Shown: positions 1 through 6,314 of the stretch, piece by piece
Numbering within the stretch: the stretch's first letter is position 1
Layout: every line of letters begins with the position of its first letter
Source of the DNA: Rhodocyclaceae bacterium
GTDB lineage: Bacteria; Pseudomonadota; Gammaproteobacteria; Burkholderiales; Rhodocyclaceae
Assembly (NCBI GenBank): GCA_025361105.1
Contig: JANYAW010000217.1
Span: 1-9,152, forward strand
Direction: 5' to 3'
DNA: 9,152 bases
Notes under the pieces: generated by a model
Database searches by the model: none
The model's input: only the letters and a program-made list of their open reading frames with translations
Told to the model about the DNA's origin: nothing
Translations under genes and position numbers: made by a program

Positions 1-62
1 TTAACGCCGTGCTGTTGATGCTGCAAGGCGAGCCGTCGCAGCGACCGAGGAGATTGGCGTGA
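1..62 (+). CDS. tupB: C-terminal end of a TupB-type tungstate/molybdate ABC permease (partial)
   Basis: Only the last 19 codons are inside the window, ending at TGA 60-62. They read as a hydrophobic stretch (NAVLLMLQG) followed by a short Arg/Pro-rich tail (PSQRPRRLA), as expected for the last membrane helix and cytoplasmic end of an ABC permease. The stop overlaps the GTG start of the ATPase gene in a GTGA arrangement, implying translational coupling. The assignment rests mainly on the downstream genes being TupC and TupA; the visible residues alone would not identify the family. The start and most of the gene lie upstream of base 1. Confidence 0.6.
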   Translation, partial: NAVLLMLQGEPSQRPRRLA

Positions 63-814
63 GGACCTACGGCGTGTCACCAGCACCAACTGACAAGGAC
101 GCCAGCGGCATCCCGCTGTTACAGATTGAAGGTTTGTCAAAAAATTTCGGCACGAGAAAAATTCTGGCTTTGGACAATTTGAAAATTGAACAAGGCGCGG
201 CGTATGCGCTGACCGGGATCAATGGTTGTGGCAAGAGCACTTTGCTGCGAATTTTGGCTGGACTTGAGCGAGCCAAAATTCATCACGCACGTTGGCAAGG
301 TGAACCAATTTTTTTCGCACCATACCCTCAGACAATACGTCGCGCCGTGGTGTATGTCCATCAGCATCCAGTGTTGTTTTCCGGTAGCGTGATGCACAAC
401 GTGGGATATGGTTTGCGGGCGCGCGGATTGCCCCGTGACGTCATCGAGCACGAGGTGAATATGACCATGCGGTGGGCGGGGATTGAGCATTTGCGCTTAA
501 GTGCAATTCATAGCTTGTCGGGCGGCGAAGTGCAGCGGGTAGCGCTGGCTCGCGCCAAAGTATTGCGGCCGCAGCTTTTGCTGCTGGATGAACCCACATC
601 CAACCTTGATGGCGCGGCGCGTGAGATGGTCATTGCGCTGGTCGCCACACTCATTACCGAAGGCCGCAGCATTGTCATGGCGTGCCACGATCGCGATCTC
701 ATCAGTCTGCCGAATGTTCAGCGCTTGAAATTGCGCGATGCTCAATTGGAAGTGCGTTTGCCGAAAAACCACCATCTTGAAAATAATTGCGCTCCAAACT
801 TTGAGGAAAATTAA
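59..814 (+). CDS. tupC: TupC-type ABC transporter ATP-binding protein (tungstate/molybdate import)
   Basis: This is the cytoplasmic ATPase of an oxyanion importer, 251 aa. The canonical motifs appear in order: Walker A GINGCGKST (53-61), Q-loop Gln in HQHPVLF (about 102), signature LSGGEVQR (153-160), Walker B LLLLDEP (173-179), D-loop SNLD (181-184) and switch His in MACHD (210). No C-terminal TOBE/MOP domain is present, which separates it from ModC and fits TupC. The GTG start at 59 has GAGGAG at 47-52 six bases upstream and overlaps the permease stop. The first 18 residues precede the conserved ABC fold, so GTG 74 is an alternative start. Substrate identity is inferred from the adjacent TupA and from mobA and moeA downstream. 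Subunit class is secure; tungstate versus molybdate preference cannot be read from the sequence. Confidence 0.9.
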   Translation: MRTYGVSPAPTDKDASGIPLLQIEGLSKNFGTRKILALDNLKIEQGAAYALTGINGCGKSTLLRILAGLERAKIHHARWQGEPIFFAPYPQTIRRAVVYVHQHPVLFSGSVMHNVGYGLRARGLPRDVIEHEVNMTMRWAGIEHLRLSAIHSLSGGEVQRVALARAKVLRPQLLLLDEPTSNLDGAAREMVIALVATLITEGRSIVMACHDRDLISLPNVQRLKLRDAQLEVRLPKNHHLENNCAPNFEEN

Positions 815-817
815 ATC

Positions 818-1684
818 ATGATTCTTCATTGCCTTACCCAAACCACATTTATTCGCCGCGCCATAAATTTTTGCGCGATAGCAGCAATGTTGTCCATTGG
901 CGCTGCTTGCTTTGCGCAAGCGCCCACCAACGTTCCCACCGCGCCCGGTGTGTTGCGTCTGTCCACCACCACCAGCACAGAAAATTCAGGTCTATTAAAA
1001 GTATTGTTGCCAGCTTTTGAACAAGCCAGCGGGCTAAAGGTTCAAGTCATTTCCGTCGGTACCGGCAAGGCTTTGGAGCTAGCAAAAAATGGCGATGTGG
1101 ATGTGACGTTAGTGCATGCCGTCGTTGCCGAAATACAGTTCGTCGCCGATGGTTATGGCGTGCAGCGCAAAGATGTGATGTACAACGACTTTGTTATCGT
1201 TGGTCCTGGCGACGATCCGGCGGGCATTCGTGGTCAGCGCGATGTGTTGCTTGCGCTGCAACTTATTGTGCAGAGCAAGGCGCGGTTTATCTCGCGGGGC
1301 GACAACTCGGGCACTGACCAAATGGAAAAAACTTACTGGCGAACGCTAGGCCAAAAGCCCGAAGGCGCTGCCTATATTTCCGCCGGTTTGGGGATGGGCG
1401 AAGTCTTGAATATGGCTGCAGAATTGCAAGCCTATACGCTTACTGATCGCGCAACTTTTGCGGCCTATCGTGCCAAAACTGGTTTGGCAGTTTTGACCGA
1501 AGGCGATCTTCGCTTGTTCAATCCGTATGGAATTATTGCGGTGAATCCGGCACGTCACCCGGGAGCAAACTACGCAGGTGCGCTGCAACTTATTCACTGG
1601 ATAACGTCCGCCGAAGGACAGCGCCGCATCGCTGCTTTTCAAGTTGACGGACAGCAGGTATTCTTTCTGCATGTCAAACCCTGA
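818..1684 (+). CDS. tupA: TupA-type periplasmic tungstate/molybdate-binding protein
   Basis: This 288-aa protein is an exported solute receptor that delivers oxyanion to the permease/ATPase pair. The N-terminus has Arg-Arg at 13-14 and a hydrophobic core at about 15-30; cleavage is likely after CFA (33) or AQA (35). TupA-family signatures follow: LSTTTST at 48-54, DVTLVHA at 95-101, SRGDNSGT at 159-166 and an EGDLRLFNPYGIIAVNP block at 228-244. These resemble TupA, not ModA or WtpA. The ATG at 818 lies 3 bp after the tupC stop, with GAGGA at 803-807. The receptor gene comes last in the transporter set, whereas tupA is usually first. Its 3' end overlaps mobA by 14 bp. The family is confident; W versus Mo selectivity is not. 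Confidence 0.9.
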   Translation: MILHCLTQTTFIRRAINFCAIAAMLSIGAACFAQAPTNVPTAPGVLRLSTTTSTENSGLLKVLLPAFEQASGLKVQVISVGTGKALELAKNGDVDVTLVHAVVAEIQFVADGYGVQRKDVMYNDFVIVGPGDDPAGIRGQRDVLLALQLIVQSKARFISRGDNSGTDQMEKTYWRTLGQKPEGAAYISAGLGMGEVLNMAAELQAYTLTDRATFAAYRAKTGLAVLTEGDLRLFNPYGIIAVNPARHPGANYAGALQLIHWITSAEGQRRIAAFQVDGQQVFFLHVKP

Positions 1685-2279
1685 ACCCTCAGCATCAGGT
1701 GTTACCGGCCTCGTCCTTGCCGGTGGCCGCGGTACGCGCATGGGTAATGTCGACAAAGGCTTGCAGGATTTCGGCGGGCAACCGATGGTGGCGCACGTGC
1801 TGCATCGTCTGATGCCGCAAGTGAGCGCGCTGCTGATTAACGCCAATCAAAATTTTGCCGCCTACGCCGCTTTTGCTCATCCTGTATGGCCCGATGCTAT
1901 AGGTGGCTTTGCCGGACCACTTGCAGGGTTGCACATAGGTCTAACGCACTGCCTTACACCTTGGATAGTCACGGTGCCTTGCGACACTCCATTTCTGCCG
2001 CTGGATTTAGTTCAACGGCTGCAACACGCGCAACAGCAAAATGATTTTGACATTGCGGTGGCAGTCACCGGTGAAGGCGCAGCGCGTCAACCACATCCAG
2101 TGTTTTGTCTCGCCCGGGCGACCTTGTTGCCGCATTTAAGTGCCTATCTCGCCAAAGGCGGACGCAAAGTAGACGCGTGGTATCGCAGCTTGCGGGTAGT
2201 GGAAGTAGGATTTGAAAACGAAGCGGCATTTCGCAACATCAACACGCCGGAAGAACTGCACGCGTGGTCTCCAAAATGA
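1671..2279 (+). CDS. mobA: Molybdenum cofactor guanylyltransferase MobA
   Basis: MobA transfers GMP from GTP to Mo-molybdopterin, the last common step toward the bis-MGD cofactor of DMSO-reductase-family enzymes; it is cytoplasmic. The nucleotide-binding signature LAGGRGTRMGNVDKG lies at 16-30, followed by a D-x-x-GGFAGPLAGL block (75-87), the metal-binding PCDTPFLP motif (103-110, Asp105), HPVF (142-145) and the C-terminal NINTPEEL motif (189-196). The length of 202 aa is normal. I chose ATG 1671 because it starts just before the fold, overlapping the tupA stop by 14 bp; a TTG at 1644 would add nine residues. The upstream ribosome site is weak (AGG at about 1656), so coupling to tupA translation is likely. 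Its stop overlaps the moeA ATG. Confidence 0.93.
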   Translation: MSNPEPSASGVTGLVLAGGRGTRMGNVDKGLQDFGGQPMVAHVLHRLMPQVSALLINANQNFAAYAAFAHPVWPDAIGGFAGPLAGLHIGLTHCLTPWIVTVPCDTPFLPLDLVQRLQHAQQQNDFDIAVAVTGEGAARQPHPVFCLARATLLPHLSAYLAKGGRKVDAWYRSLRVVEVGFENEAAFRNINTPEELHAWSPK

Positions 2280-3562
2280 CAGCCGAATCACTTCTTTTAC
2301 GCGCCCAGCAAATGCCGGGATACAACCCAGCCGCCTTGCCGATTGAGTTGGCGCGGCAACTTATTGTTGAATCCATCACGCCTGTGACGGAGTTTGATGT
2401 CGTTGCACTTTCCGACGCACTCGGCCGCATCTTGGCAGCAGATATTATTTCTCCGATTGATGTTCCGGCGCACGACAATTCTGCGATGGATGGCTACGCC
2501 TTGCACGGCGCAGATTTGCAAAGCGATTCGCCCATCGTGTTCACCATCGTCGGTACCGCATTGGCCGGAGACGCTCAGCATCATGAGGTACACGCCGGGC
2601 AATGCCTGCGCATCATGACCGGCGCGATGATGCCCGTGGGCTGCGATACCGTGGTGCCGCAAGAACTTGTGCATCGTGTGGAGGGTGGACAAATTACTTT
2701 GCTCGCAAATTCTATCCAGCGCGGCGACAACCGCCGATCACGCGGCGAAGATTTGCGTCAAGGTGTATCGGCGCTCTCGCGAGGGCGCCGTTTGCGTCCG
2801 AGCGACATTGGGTTGCTGGCATCGCTTGGCATGAGTGAAGTGCATGTTTTGCGAAAATTGCGGGTAGCTTTTTTTTCTACCGGTGACGAATTGCGTTCCT
2901 TGGGCGAAGCGCTCACCACCGGCGCTGTCTATGATGCCAACCGCTACACCTTGCTTGGCATGCTTGCTCGCTTGGGCTGCGAACCAATTGATTTGGGCTT
3001 GATCAAAGACGAGCCTGAATCAATAACGGCAGCGTTTTGCGAAGGTGGTCGCTGTGCCGATATGGTGATCACTTCGGGCGGCGTATCGGTGGGCGAGGCC
3101 GATCACACTAAAAAAGTCATGGCGAATTTGGGCGAAGTCCTGTTCTGGACGATAGCTATGCGCCCCGGTCGCCCACTAGCCTTTGGGCATATTCACAAAA
3201 AGGAAAAGCGGACGCCGGTTTTCGGTTTGCCCGGCAATCCGGTGGCGGTGATGGTGACGTTTTATTTTCTAGTGCGCGATGCGCTATTACGACAAATGGG
3301 CGAATGCGGTGAAACACTGCCAACACTGCGAGCCATCAGCGCTCAGGCGATTGCGAAGAAGTCAGGCCGCACTGAATACCAGCGCGCTCGTCTGAGCATT
3401 GATCAAAATGGTCAAGTTTTTGTGACGGTGACCGGCACGCAAGGTTCGGGAATTTTGAGTTCCATGTCGAATGCCAATTGCATGATGGTGCTGGAGCACG
3501 GGCGTGGAAGTGTGGCGGCGGGTGAGTTGGTCGACGTGGTGATCTTTGATGGCTTGGTTTAA
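2276..3562 (+). CDS. moeA: Molybdopterin molybdenumtransferase MoeA
   Basis: MoeA catalyses ligation of molybdate to adenylylated molybdopterin, producing Mo-MPT, which MobA then modifies. The 428-aa product shows the family motifs in order: DNSAMDGYA (67-75), IMTGAMMPVGCDTVV (113-127), GDNRRSRGEDL (150-160), STGDEL (201-206), TSGGVSVGEAD (266-276), MRPGRPLAFG (295-304), GLPGNPVAVMVTF (317-329) and GRTEYQRAR (364-372). All domains, including the C-terminal beta-barrel, appear present. ATG 2276 forms an ATGA overlap with the mobA stop. A GTG at 2264, four codons upstream, has the better ribosome site (GGAAGAA 2249-2255), so the exact start is uncertain. The gene closes the Mo/W unit; no convincing terminator follows in the 73 bp before the next gene. 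Confidence 0.95.
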   Translation: MTAESLLLRAQQMPGYNPAALPIELARQLIVESITPVTEFDVVALSDALGRILAADIISPIDVPAHDNSAMDGYALHGADLQSDSPIVFTIVGTALAGDAQHHEVHAGQCLRIMTGAMMPVGCDTVVPQELVHRVEGGQITLLANSIQRGDNRRSRGEDLRQGVSALSRGRRLRPSDIGLLASLGMSEVHVLRKLRVAFFSTGDELRSLGEALTTGAVYDANRYTLLGMLARLGCEPIDLGLIKDEPESITAAFCEGGRCADMVITSGGVSVGEADHTKKVMANLGEVLFWTIAMRPGRPLAFGHIHKKEKRTPVFGLPGNPVAVMVTFYFLVRDALLRQMGECGETLPTLRAISAQAIAKKSGRTEYQRARLSIDQNGQVFVTVTGTQGSGILSSMSNANCMMVLEHGRGSVAAGELVDVVIFDGLV

Positions 3563-3635
3563 CCGAAGCCGCGTTGTCGCGCAAAATTTGAATTTGAGTA
3601 AGATGAGTCACAGTGTTAATTCTGAAAGTGTCACC

Positions 3636-4334
3636 ATGAAAAATTACGCCAAATCGCTTTTGTTGATATTGATCTCGGCCAGCGCGCTGTTGATAGGCAC
3701 TGCGCCGCAGGCTGCATCCCTTGATGAAATCAGCGTGAAGGACGCAAGCTCCGGTATCAAAGAGGCCTTGGTCAAAGGCGCGGAATTTGCCGTCGATTCC
3801 CTGGGTAAGGAAAATGGATTTTTGGGCAACGAGAAACTCAAAATCCCTCTGCCCGATTCTCTCAAAAAAGCCGAGAAAGCGCTGCACATGATGGGCATGG
3901 GCAAGCAAGCGGATGAGCTGGTTGAGACCATGAATCATGCAGCCGAGACCGCAGTTGCCGGAGCCAAACCGATACTTATGGACTCGATTAAGAAGATGAG
4001 CGTGAAGGATGCGAAAGACATACTTACCGGTGGCGAAAGTGGTGTGACAGATTATTTCAAACGCACCACTAGCGAGCCGCTGACAAAAAAATTCATACCC
4101 ATAGTGCAAGGTGCTACCAAGAAAGTGAAGCTAGGCGCGCAGTACGACAAGTTCGCTGGCAAGGCGGCCAAGCTTGGGTTGATAGACGAGAAGGATGCCA
4201 ATCTCGATAACTACGTCACGCAAAAAGCCATGGATGGTTTGTACGCGATGATTGCCGAGAAGGAAAAATCCTTTCGTGCGAATCCGGTGGAGGCTGGTAG
4301 CGCACTACTCAAGAAGATCTTCGGCGCGCTCTAG
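3636..4334 (+). CDS. Exported DUF4197 family protein, function unknown
   Basis: The 232-aa product starts with a signal peptide: Lys near the N-terminus, hydrophobic core 8-21 (LLLILISASALLIG) and likely cleavage after PQA or QAA (26-27). The rest matches the DUF4197 pattern along its whole length: KEALVKGAEFAV (42-53), GFLGN and KIPLPDSLKKAEKAL (61-82), AKPILMDSIKKMSVKDA (110-126), ILTGGESGVTDYF (129-141) and DNYVTQKAMDGLY (191-203), ending LLKKIFG. It is Lys-rich and probably helical and periplasmic. The reading frame is open back to about 3546, but ATG 3636 is preferred because the signal peptide starts there and GAAAG lies at 3624-3628. Its role is unknown and it need not relate to molybdenum. 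The last 30 bp overlap the convergent acetyltransferase gene. Confidence 0.85.
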   Translation: MKNYAKSLLLILISASALLIGTAPQAASLDEISVKDASSGIKEALVKGAEFAVDSLGKENGFLGNEKLKIPLPDSLKKAEKALHMMGMGKQADELVETMNHAAETAVAGAKPILMDSIKKMSVKDAKDILTGGESGVTDYFKRTTSEPLTKKFIPIVQGATKKVKLGAQYDKFAGKAAKLGLIDEKDANLDNYVTQKAMDGLYAMIAEKEKSFRANPVEAGSALLKKIFGAL

Positions 4335-4853
4335 GATGTAGGCGATCTCGTCTGCTTCGCATCCGAACGAACTGGCTTGTTCGGCATTTGCTGGCGCGAA
4401 GCCGAGGCGTTTTAGTAATCCGGATGAACGGAAATTTTCACGCTTGAGCACCGCAGAAAAATTGTGCGCGTGGTGATGCGTTGTCAGCTCGACGATCATT
4501 GCCTGAACCGCACGACGCGCCAACCCGCGCCCCCAATGCGCACTGTTCAGTACGTAAGCAATCGCGGCACGACCATTGGGATATACGCTGGCTTGCACAT
4601 AACCAATCAGCGCATCATTGGGCACACTTGGCACGCTGGGTAGGCGAATCACCCAATTCAGCCAAGCTTCATTGCCGTCACTCGATTGCCGCGATTCGAG
4701 CCGCGCAAAGCGATTGCGCAGCCAGGCAAGCGATTCGGGTGGCGCGTTTTCGTATTCGTAAATCGCCGGATCGCCAAGCACGGTGAACATTTCGTCGGCG
4801 TGAAAAATTGTTTGTGGCTCCAGCCGCAGTTCTGAAATATCTACAACACGCAT
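4305..4853 (-). CDS. GNAT family N-acetyltransferase (RimJ/RimL-like)
   Basis: The 182-aa protein has the layout of Acetyltransf_3/RimJ-like GNAT enzymes, which move acetyl from acetyl-CoA to an amine. Visible elements are LRLEPQTIFHADEMFTVLGD at the start (9-28), central strands ALIGYVQASV (81-90) and AAIAYVLNSAHWGRGLARRAV (about 96-116). The last contains the acetyl-CoA pyrophosphate-binding loop (W107-G-R-G-L-A). A late KRENFRSSGLLKRLGF block (137-152) carries the Asn-x-x-Ser feature of the family. The substrate cannot be told. ATG 4853 lies 7 bp after the stop of the LysE gene, suggesting one transcript; no strong ribosome site is seen. The 3' end runs 30 bp into the end of the opposing DUF4197 gene. 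Confidence 0.82.
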   Translation of the reverse strand: MRVVDISELRLEPQTIFHADEMFTVLGDPAIYEYENAPPESLAWLRNRFARLESRQSSDGNEAWLNWVIRLPSVPSVPNDALIGYVQASVYPNGRAAIAYVLNSAHWGRGLARRAVQAMIVELTTHHHAHNFSAVLKRENFRSSGLLKRLGFAPANAEQASSFGCEADEIAYILERAEDLLE

Positions 4854-4860
4854 TTACGAC

Positions 4861-5475
4861 TCAAATCGTTTTGAATAGCGGAACCATCGACAACACCAGT
4901 AAACTCGCCATGCCGTAATTGAACAACAACAGGTAGCGTCGCATTTGCAAATAGCGCCGCATGCGCGCACCGAACAACACCCACAGGCTGACGCTAGGCG
5001 CATTGACGACGACAAACAACACGGCGATACCGATGATGATGGAGACGCTGCTCGCCGTCGGTGCGTAGGTACTAATTGCGCCGATTGCCATTACCCAAGC
5101 TTTTGGATTTACCCACTGAAATGCAGCAGCGCCGATAAAGCTCATCGGCTTCGCAGCGATGGACTTTTCATCGCTGGCCTTGTCGCTCGGAGGGTCGGAA
5201 TTTGCGATATTCCAAGCCAAATACAAAAGATAAATCACCCCCGTCCATTTCAGTATTTCGTAGGCCAACGGGAATCGCGTAAAGACTTCACCAAGCCCAA
5301 AACCGACCGCCAACACCAGCACCAGAAAACCTGAACTGATACCAAAAATATGCGGCACAGTTTTGCGAAAACCAAAATTCACGCCGGATGCAAGCAGCAT
5401 AAGATTGTTCGGCCCCGGCGTGATCGAAGTCACAAAGGCGAATAAGGAGAAAGCGAGAATCGTTTCGAGTGGCAT
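4861..5475 (-). CDS. LysE/RhtB family amino-acid exporter
   Basis: This is a 204-aa inner-membrane protein with the pattern of LysE/RhtB/ArgO-type efflux carriers. The N-terminal helix ends in the family motif TPGPN (19-23). Further hydrophobic segments lie at about 42-64, 70-90, 112-135, 142-165 and 180-200, giving six likely helices. A polar Lys/Asp/Ser-rich loop (91-110) precedes the second signature QWVNPKAW (120-127). The length is typical. The exported compound is not predictable; family members move amino acids such as lysine, threonine or homoserine lactone. The start is ATG 5475, with no clear Shine-Dalgarno upstream. It is 47 bp from the preceding cysteine-rich gene and 7 bp from the acetyltransferase, with which it probably shares a message. 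Confidence 0.87.
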   Translation of the reverse strand: MPLETILAFSLFAFVTSITPGPNNLMLLASGVNFGFRKTVPHIFGISSGFLVLVLAVGFGLGEVFTRFPLAYEILKWTGVIYLLYLAWNIANSDPPSDKASDEKSIAAKPMSFIGAAAFQWVNPKAWVMAIGAISTYAPTASSVSIIIGIAVLFVVVNAPSVSLWVLFGARMRRYLQMRRYLLLFNYGMASLLVLSMVPLFKTI

Positions 5476-5522
5476 AGCGTGCTTGGCAAGAAGGCAAGCC
5501 GGAATCTTACCCTGCGCGCCTG

Positions 5523-5708
5523 CTACGTCTCGCTAGGCGGTGCAATCCGTGCGGCGATTTCCAGCTTGAGGCAAGTCGGACAAAAGCAGGCGCTCGCGCT
5601 GACATCCAACGGCATAAGCCTGGGCAAGTCAGCGCACCAGCAATGCGTCTCACCAGAGGCCATGCCGCAAGAAAATGTTGCGCCACATTTTGCGCAAGAG
5701 GAATCCAT
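5523..5708 (-). CDS. Small cysteine-rich CWC family protein
   Basis: The 61-aa product has eight cysteines in the pattern of the Cys_rich_CWC family: CAKCG (5-9), FSCG (12-15), CWC (23-25), then CFCPTC (41-46). The paired Cys-x2-Cys and Cys-x-Cys motifs suggest a zinc- or other metal-binding knuckle; no biochemical function is established to my knowledge. There is no signal peptide, so it is probably cytoplasmic. I chose ATG 5708 because it precedes the motif by four residues; an in-frame GTG at 5729 would add seven residues, and neither has a good ribosome site. The frame is open back to the doxX stop at 5823-5825. Its position after the bufferin-like genes on the same strand suggests, but does not prove, co-transcription and a metal-related role. 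Confidence 0.78.
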   Translation of the reverse strand: MDSSCAKCGATFSCGMASGETHCWCADLPRLMPLDVSASACFCPTCLKLEIAARIAPPSET

Positions 5709-5731
5709 TGCTTGACGGCGTGTCACCACAC

Positions 5732-5773
5732 GCGACGGCGCAGAGCGCGTTTTTTGCGCGACCGCCTTGTCGC
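5732..5773 (-). repeat. Imperfect inverted repeat / RNA hairpin between doxX and the CWC gene
   Basis: Three nested complementary pairs are visible: GCGAC 5732-5736 with GTCGC 5769-5773, GGCG 5737-5740 with CGCC 5763-5766, and CGCG 5746-5749 with CGCG 5757-5760. The apical loop carries a run of six A on the minus-strand RNA (six T on the plus strand). The internal loops are asymmetric. There is no U-run after the stem on the minus strand, so it is not a standard terminator for doxX. It might separate or stabilise parts of the message; this is inference. Confidence 0.45.
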
Positions 5774-5822
5774 TGGTAGTTTTTGGTTTTGCAATTGTTT
5801 CACCAGCACCAACTGCCGAACC

Positions 5823-6311
5823 TCAGCTAGCGTCTTGCCAGCGTTGCTTGAGCAAATGATCGAGCGACCAGCGGCCCGGGCCGTGCAAGAGCGTCACCAA
5901 AAGCAACATACCCCACAACAAATGATCCTGCCGACCCAGATCGGATAAATCCGGATAGGACAACACGGCGACCAGATTGACCACCAACAAACCCGCTGCG
6001 CCAAAGCGTGTGAATAGGCCGGCGACCAACAAAATCGGCAAGCTCAATTCACCCGCCGCGCCCATTGCGGCGGCGAGTGCTGGTGGCAAAAGTGGCACGT
6101 GATATTCATATTGAAACAGCGCCACAGTGGATTCCCAATCCGACAATTTTTGCCAGCCGGAACTAAAAAACACATTAGCGACATACAGCCGCAAAGCCAA
6201 ATCAAAGGTCGGTGTCAGCCAGTTTTGCGCCAGATCTATGACACGCTGCGTCAGCGACACCAACTGACGGACAAGGGGATGTTCAAATAAAAAATCGACT
6301 AAGGTGGTCAT
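5823..6311 (-). CDS. DoxX family membrane protein of the bufferin cluster
   Basis: This 162-aa inner-membrane protein matches the DoxX pattern: a cytoplasmic N-terminus, RLYVANVFFSSGWQKLSDW (41-59), FQYEYHVPLLPP (66-77), then hydrophobic helices near 78-98 (with the conserved Glu in GELSLP), 102-120 and 130-145. DoxX proteins often accompany DUF692/DUF2063 pairs, where they are suspected of redox coupling or quinone-linked chemistry, or of assisting maturation or metal handling; the exact role is open. The Cupriavidus homologue in the gig cluster is called GigT. ATG 6311 is preferred over the adjoining TTG 6314 because GGAG lies seven bases upstream. It starts 3 bp after the end of the DUF2063 gene, so coupling is near certain. 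Its TGA lies in the same frame as the downstream CWC gene. Confidence 0.88.
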   Translation of the reverse strand: MTTLVDFLFEHPLVRQLVSLTQRVIDLAQNWLTPTFDLALRLYVANVFFSSGWQKLSDWESTVALFQYEYHVPLLPPALAAAMGAAGELSLPILLVAGLFTRFGAAGLLVVNLVAVLSYPDLSDLGRQDHLLWGMLLLVTLLHGPGRWSLDHLLKQRWQDAS

Positions 6312-6314
6312 CAA

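Noticed and set aside
818..1684. ModA molybdate-binding protein, or a lipoprotein
   Set aside because: The LSTTTST, SRGDNSGT and FNPYG signatures fit TupA. The GAAC sequence before Cys31 lacks the usual Leu at -3, so an ordinary signal peptide is more likely than a lipobox.
3574..3604. Sigma-70 promoter (TTGTCG...TAAGAT) before the DUF4197 gene
   Set aside because: The spacer is 19 bases and the -35 box is poor; a promoter is expected in this gap but I cannot support this one.
3336..4109. Long open frame on the minus strand across the moeA/DUF4197 junction
   Set aside because: It is antisense to two well-supported genes, its product has no recognisable domain and is rich in His, Arg and Cys as antisense frames often are.
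5480..5498. Possible terminator between the CWC gene and the LysE gene
   Set aside because: GCTTG and CAAGC can pair over five bases only and no T-run follows on the minus strand.
5741..5755. Rho-independent terminator on the plus strand (GCGC-AGA-GCGC then T6)
   Set aside because: The stem is only four bases and no plus-strand gene precedes it; the bases are better explained by the larger hairpin at 5732-5773.
5643..5948. Plus-strand open frame of 101 codons through the doxX-CWC gap
   Set aside because: It overlaps the ends of two supported minus-strand genes; the product is low in hydrophobic structure and has no recognisable motif.
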